This document shows, one piece after another, positions 60,433 to 64,000 of a stretch of DNA of 64,000 bases. The notes below the pieces were generated by a model, which saw nothing but the letters and a program-made list of their open reading frames with translations, did not search any database and had not been told where the DNA came from. The DNA lies in the NCBI RefSeq assembly GCF_019550795.1, contig NZ_CP080545.1, positions 575,001 to 639,000 on the forward strand, read 5' to 3'. How positions within the stretch are numbered: position 1 is the first letter of the stretch; the number at the start of each line of letters is the position of its first letter. This DNA is from Paenibacillus sp. sptzw28 (lineage in GTDB: Bacteria > Bacillota > Bacilli > Paenibacillales > Paenibacillaceae). The translations under genes were made by a program, and so were the position numbers.

Positions 60433-60504
60433 GCAGGAAGGCTGAAGCGTTATTGACGCACGAATGAACGATTGACACCAATGACACCAAGGAGGCGGCC
60501 GGTC

Positions 60505-61338
60505 ATGGCTCGTTTGGAAGGCAAAATCATAGCCGTAACCGGACCGCGCAAAGCGGATGAGCTCAGTCGAATGATTGCCAAGTTCGGAGGCACGGCCGTA
60601 ACGCGGCCTGCACAAGGAACAGTCTTTCTCGATGATACGCAAATCGAAGCGCAGCTTAAAGAGCTTATCGATTTTCCCGCCGACTGGCTCGTGCTCACAA
60701 CGGGAGTCGGTACAGAGGCGCTGCTGCAAACAGCGGCAAATCTGGGACTGTCGGATCGGTTTCTGGACGCGCTTGGCCGAATGCGTCTTGCCGCGCGGGG
60801 CTACAAGACGGTCAACGCGCTGCGCAAAATCGGCTTGACGCCGGAGGTTCGTGACGACGACGGTACCACAGCCGGTCTGCTGCGGGCGCTTGAGCCGTAT
60901 GATCTGAAAGGCAGCCGTGTCGCGCTTCAGCTGTATGGCGATCCGGCTCCGCGACTTACAGGCGCACTGGTAAACCGCGGCGCACACTGCGAGGAGCTGC
61001 TGCCCTACAGGCATATTCCGCCGGAAGGCGATGTAGTGGAGAAGCTAATCGACGAGATTGTGAGCGGAGAGGTCGATGCCGTGACTCTCACCAGCACAGT
61101 GCAGGTCCGATATGTGATGGGCTGCGCTGCTCGTATGGGCAAGCTGGAAGCGGTGCGGGATGCGTTTGCGGGCAGCGTGCTTGCCGTAGCTGTCGGTAAG
61201 GTGACCGCGGAAGCGCTCCAGGAGGAAGGTATTGAAAGGGTCTTGTTCCCCGAAGAAGAACGAATGGGCAGCATGGTTGTCGCCATGAGCAAATATTTTG
61301 ACGGCGGCGGTGACGGTTCGGAAACCGACGAGCTTTAG
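60505..61338 (+). CDS. hemD: Uroporphyrinogen-III synthase
   Basis: A 277-residue HemD-family protein. The family is poorly conserved, but the N-terminal IIAVTGPRKADELSRMIAKFG, the DDTQIE segment and the late LTSTVQVRYVMG and AVAVGKVTAEALQEEGIE blocks fit. It would close and isomerise the linear tetrapyrrole to uroporphyrinogen III, the precursor of siroheme. ATG 60505 follows AAGGAGGCGGCCGGTC. It is in the nitrite operon, just before the SUMT gene, so it makes siroheme precursors for NirB. A separate hem operon is likely elsewhere. Confidence 0.82.
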   Translation: MARLEGKIIAVTGPRKADELSRMIAKFGGTAVTRPAQGTVFLDDTQIEAQLKELIDFPADWLVLTTGVGTEALLQTAANLGLSDRFLDALGRMRLAARGYKTVNALRKIGLTPEVRDDDGTTAGLLRALEPYDLKGSRVALQLYGDPAPRLTGALVNRGAHCEELLPYRHIPPEGDVVEKLIDEIVSGEVDAVTLTSTVQVRYVMGCAARMGKLEAVRDAFAGSVLAVAVGKVTAEALQEEGIERVLFPEEERMGSMVVAMSKYFDGGGDGSETDEL

Positions 61339-61353
61339 AGGAGTGTGAGGCGC

Positions 61354-62112
61354 ATGAACGGTAAAGTTTACTTGACCGGCGCGGGCCCGGGAGATCCGAA
61401 GCTCATAACGGTCCGGGGGCTTGAAACGATACGGCTTGCTGATGTTATCATATATGACAGGCTGGTATCCGAAGAACTGGTTAAAGAGGCGCAGCCGGAC
61501 ACAGAGCTTCTCTATGTCGGCAAAGCTTCGGGTCATCACACGATGAAGCAGGATGACATTAATGCGCTGATCGCTGACCGTGCCATGCGCGGTTTAACCG
61601 TTACACGTCTCAAAGGCGGCGACCCGTTTGTTTTCGGCCGCGGCGGCGAAGAAGCCGCTCACCTGGCCGAGCGGGGCATTGAGTTTGAAATCGTTCCGGG
61701 TATTTCCTCTTGCATCGCAGCGCCGGCCTACGCAGGTATTCCGGTCACGCACCGCAAGCTGGCCGCGTCATTCGCGGTCATAACTGGCCATGAGTGTGTC
61801 GATAAAGACAGCGCATGTGTCGATTGGGCATGGGCGGCCGGTGCGGAAACGCTTGTTGTGCTCATGGGCTTGCAGCAGCTCCCTTACATTACGCAGCAGC
61901 TGCTTGACAACGGAAAAGCCGCCGAAACGCCGATTGCGCTCATTCAAAGCGGGACTCGCGACGAGCAGCAAACTGTAATCGGCACTCTGGCCGATATAAT
62001 CGACAATCCCGATACTTCCCGGCTCTCAAGCCCGGTCGCCATCGTCATCGGCCCGGTCGTCACAATGCGAGACAAGCTTGAATGGCGCAAGGTCGAGGCT
62101 GTTATTGCATAA
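61354..62112 (+). CDS. cobA: Uroporphyrinogen-III C-methyltransferase
   Basis: A 252-residue SUMT that methylates uroporphyrinogen III to precorrin-2, the siroheme precursor. The SAM and substrate motifs VYLTGAGPGDPKLITVRG (N-terminus), RLKGGDPFVFGRGGEEA near 85 and VVPGISS-like EIVPGISSCIAAPAYAGIPVTHR near 115 are clear. It is the last gene of the nitrite operon and corresponds to NasF of Bacillus. GAGGAGTG precedes ATG 61354. The oxidase/ferrochelatase (SirC/SirB-like) is not in the window. Confidence 0.92.
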   Translation: MNGKVYLTGAGPGDPKLITVRGLETIRLADVIIYDRLVSEELVKEAQPDTELLYVGKASGHHTMKQDDINALIADRAMRGLTVTRLKGGDPFVFGRGGEEAAHLAERGIEFEIVPGISSCIAAPAYAGIPVTHRKLAASFAVITGHECVDKDSACVDWAWAAGAETLVVLMGLQQLPYITQQLLDNGKAAETPIALIQSGTRDEQQTVIGTLADIIDNPDTSRLSSPVAIVIGPVVTMRDKLEWRKVEAVIA

Positions 62113-62212
62113 TGGATCTTTATGCGATTTTTCGTAAAGTGACACAGATCTCCAAATTGTATGTTTTTCATCGCATCATCGCATCATCCTGAACAATCCC
62201 AAACTTTTGAGT

Positions 62213-62250
62213 CCGCCTGCCGGTTCGGTCTGAACGCAGGCGGTTTTTTT
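62213..62250 (+). terminator. Intrinsic terminator of the nitrite operon
   Basis: CCGCCTGC (62213-62220) pairs with GCAGGCGG (62236-62243), followed by TTTTTTT. Confidence 0.9.
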
Positions 62251-62315
62251 GTTTCTTTCCATCATTGCGAAGGGTTGTTAATATTAGTTCATACTGCTGT
62301 CGGGGAGGGGTAGGG

Positions 62316-62996
62316 ATGAATACTACGTATGCCGGAAGGCTGGAGGAATGGCTTCGTACCCATGAGAATGCCGCTGCGGCAGAGCCGATGTCAGCTTATA
62401 TGCGTAATCAGTTTCCGTTTCTGGGCATTAAGAACCCTGAGCGGGCGGCGCTGACGAAGCAATTTATCAAGGGGAACGGCGTACCCTCAGGCGAAGAGTT
62501 GGAGGAAGTCGCGCTGAAGCTGTGGGCTCTGCCGGAGCGTGAGTTTCAATACACGGCCATGCAGCTGCTGGAGAAGCGGCTGGAGGAAGCGGCGCCGTCA
62601 CAAGCCAAGCTGCTCGAAATTCTGATTACGACAAAACCATGGTGGGATACGGTCGATTTGATTGCAGGGCATCTGGTCGGTTCTTTGTTCACCCGATACC
62701 CTGAACTGGTCCCGGCTCATGCCCATCGCTGGATCGAGTCGGACAACCTGTGGCTGCGCCGGAGTGCGTTATTGTTTCAGCTCGGGTACAAAGGAAGGAC
62801 CGATAGGGAGCTGCTATTCTCTTTTATAAGACGCTGTGCAGGAGAGAAAGATTTCTTCATCCGTAAAGCGATCGGGTGGGCGCTGCGTGAATACGGTAAG
62901 ACAGACGCCGAGGCTGTCAGACAGTTCGTCCGGGAGACTGAATTGTCGCCACTAAGCGTAAGGGAAGCGCTCAAACGAATCGGTTCTGAAGCCTGA
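62316..62996 (+). CDS. alkD: DNA alkylation repair protein, AlkD-like
   Basis: A 226-residue all-helical HEAT-like protein of the AlkC/AlkD family. FLGIKNPERAALTKQF (N-terminal), KPWWDTVDLIAGHLVG (middle) and DNLWLRRSALLFQLGY with the FFIRKAIGWALREYGK block are the family marks. The Trp-Trp-Asp and Trp-Leu-Arg-Arg motifs surround the site that removes positively charged alkylated bases. ATG 62316 follows GGGGAGGGGTAGGG. It is monocistronic in appearance. Confidence 0.9.
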   Translation: MNTTYAGRLEEWLRTHENAAAAEPMSAYMRNQFPFLGIKNPERAALTKQFIKGNGVPSGEELEEVALKLWALPEREFQYTAMQLLEKRLEEAAPSQAKLLEILITTKPWWDTVDLIAGHLVGSLFTRYPELVPAHAHRWIESDNLWLRRSALLFQLGYKGRTDRELLFSFIRRCAGEKDFFIRKAIGWALREYGKTDAEAVRQFVRETELSPLSVREALKRIGSEA

Positions 62997-63139
62997 AGCC
63001 AGGTGAACGCTTTCGCCATAATTCTGCAGCATGATGGACCGTATTGTCAAAAATCACGTTTGACGGCCGCTTTAAACCATGGTATTCTTAATTCCAACAA
63101 AGTAGGTAGGAATTATAGGGAATAAGGTGGTGCCGGTAT

Positions 63140-63964
63140 ATGAATCATCCCATTACCATCAAGAGCGGGCAGCTGCTCTTATCCGGAGTGCTGCAGTACC
63201 CGGTATTGGATCATGAAGAAAGCAGGGCGGTTAAATATCCGCTTATCATTATATGCCACGGCTTTATCGGGAACCGGATCGGGACCGACAGACTTTTTGT
63301 AGAGGCGGCCGACCGGTTAATCTCCAAAGGATATCTTGTGCTGCGTTTCGATTACGGCGGATGCGGAGAGAGCACCGGCGACTACGGCAGCGGCGGGCTG
63401 GATGAGTTGATCGAGCAGACAAGAACGGTCATTGACTACGCGTACAATCTGGATTTGGTCGATCCGGAACGGATCATACTGGTCGGCCACAGCTTGGGTG
63501 GGGCGGTAGCGGTTCTAACCGCGGCGCGCGATTCACGCGTGAAGTCGCTGGTCCTCTGGGCGCCGGTTGCGCATCCTTTCATGGACATCCGCAATATTAT
63601 CGGTACGAAGGCGATCGAGGAAATCGAGACCAAGGGCAAGAGCGAATATATGCATTACGAATTCACGAAGCGGTTTACCGATTCACTGGCCAAGTTCCAG
63701 CCGCTTACCGAGCTTCAGGGCTACAGAGGGGATGTGCTTGTCGTGCATGGGACGGCGGACACCGTCATTCCCGTTGATTACTGCTTCCTGTATCAGAAAA
63801 TGTTTTGGCTGCGCAAGGAAGGCGGCTGCGATAAAGAAGTGATTTTGCAGGGCGACCATACCTTTTCCTCGAAGGATTCCAGAGAACAACTCTTTGAAGC
63901 TACGCTCCTGTGGGTGGATGCCACCCGCAAACGCCGCGAGGACTGGAGCTATTGGACGATATGA
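63140..63964 (+). CDS. Alpha/beta hydrolase
   Basis: A 274-residue alpha/beta-fold hydrolase. The nucleophile elbow GHSLGG has Ser118. The early oxyanion segment IICHGFIGNRIG (residues 37-48) and the late Asp in VVHGTADTVIPVDY and His in DHTFSSKDS complete the triad. The overall pattern, with DYGGCGESTGDYG near 71-83, is that of the bacterial carboxylesterase/feruloyl-esterase-like group, but the acyl group cannot be said. GGTGGTGCC precedes ATG 63140. It ends 36 bp before the window edge. Confidence 0.85.
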   Translation: MNHPITIKSGQLLLSGVLQYPVLDHEESRAVKYPLIIICHGFIGNRIGTDRLFVEAADRLISKGYLVLRFDYGGCGESTGDYGSGGLDELIEQTRTVIDYAYNLDLVDPERIILVGHSLGGAVAVLTAARDSRVKSLVLWAPVAHPFMDIRNIIGTKAIEEIETKGKSEYMHYEFTKRFTDSLAKFQPLTELQGYRGDVLVVHGTADTVIPVDYCFLYQKMFWLRKEGGCDKEVILQGDHTFSSKDSREQLFEATLLWVDATRKRREDWSYWTI

Positions 63965-64000
63965 ACCACACCAAAACGCGCCCTTCTTCAAACCTGGCAG

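Noticed and set aside
60160..61014. 284-residue antisense frame across nirD and hemD
   Set aside because: Runs across two real genes and their junction; no RBS.
1..64000. tRNA, rRNA, IS elements or prophage
   Set aside because: None of the expected motifs, such as transposase or integrase genes, cloverleaf sequences or rRNA cores, could be seen.

Overview
The window looks like a chromosomal segment of a Paenibacillus-like Gram-positive bacterium. The reasons are moderately high GC with strong AGGAGG-type ribosome binding sites, lipoproteins and exported proteins with the C-terminal 'stalk' (copper amine oxidase N-like) domain, an S-layer-homology protein, a cell-wall SH3/LysM protein, a Bacillus-type BirA operator, GlnR/TnrA-type and Fur-type boxes, CcdC, and a glutaminyl-tRNA synthetase, which is rare among Firmicutes. 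I see no phage, IS element, CRISPR array, rRNA or tRNA.

Layout. 1-6.6 kb: the 5' part of an exported BNR/Ycf48-like protein, a 65-bp tandem repeat leading into a ywbE-like gene, a MarR-ArsA ATPase module with three matching operators, and small redox and membrane proteins. 6.6-12.7 kb: a complete biotin operon, bioA-bioD-bioB-bioF-bioH-bioC, behind a consensus promoter and a perfect BirA operator. 12.9-30 kb: accessory genes (lipoproteins, methyltransferases, Gpx, adenosine deaminase, CHRD, GNATs, SLH and LysM proteins, a MocR regulator facing a diverged PurM-like protein) with several broken gene remnants. 30-38.5 kb: LysR facing an AroC-type chorismate synthase, a MarR-controlled heterodimeric ABC exporter, and glnS. 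39-46.5 kb: a Fur-controlled six-gene CntABCDEF-like opine-metallophore import/export operon that lacks the biosynthetic genes. 46.5-52.3 kb: an AraC regulator with a GH127 arabinofuranosidase, an S66 peptidase, MobA and a methyltransferase. 52.6-62.2 kb: nitrate/nitrite assimilation. 62.3-64 kb: AlkD-like repair protein and an alpha/beta hydrolase.

The most interesting system is the nitrate region. An ANTAR-domain RNA-binding protein lies between two operons: narK-(small ORF)-nasC on the minus strand and nirB-nirD-hemD-cobA on the plus strand. Each operon has the same control layout: a GlnR/TnrA box (TGTNA-N7-TNACA) overlapping the -35, then a leader with two hairpins whose six-base loops have A at position 1 and G at position 4 (the known ANTAR target), the second of which is mutually exclusive with an intrinsic terminator. 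This predicts an AND gate of nitrogen limitation and an ANTAR-dependent signal. MobA, HemD and CobA/SUMT nearby would supply molybdenum cofactor and siroheme for the two reductases.
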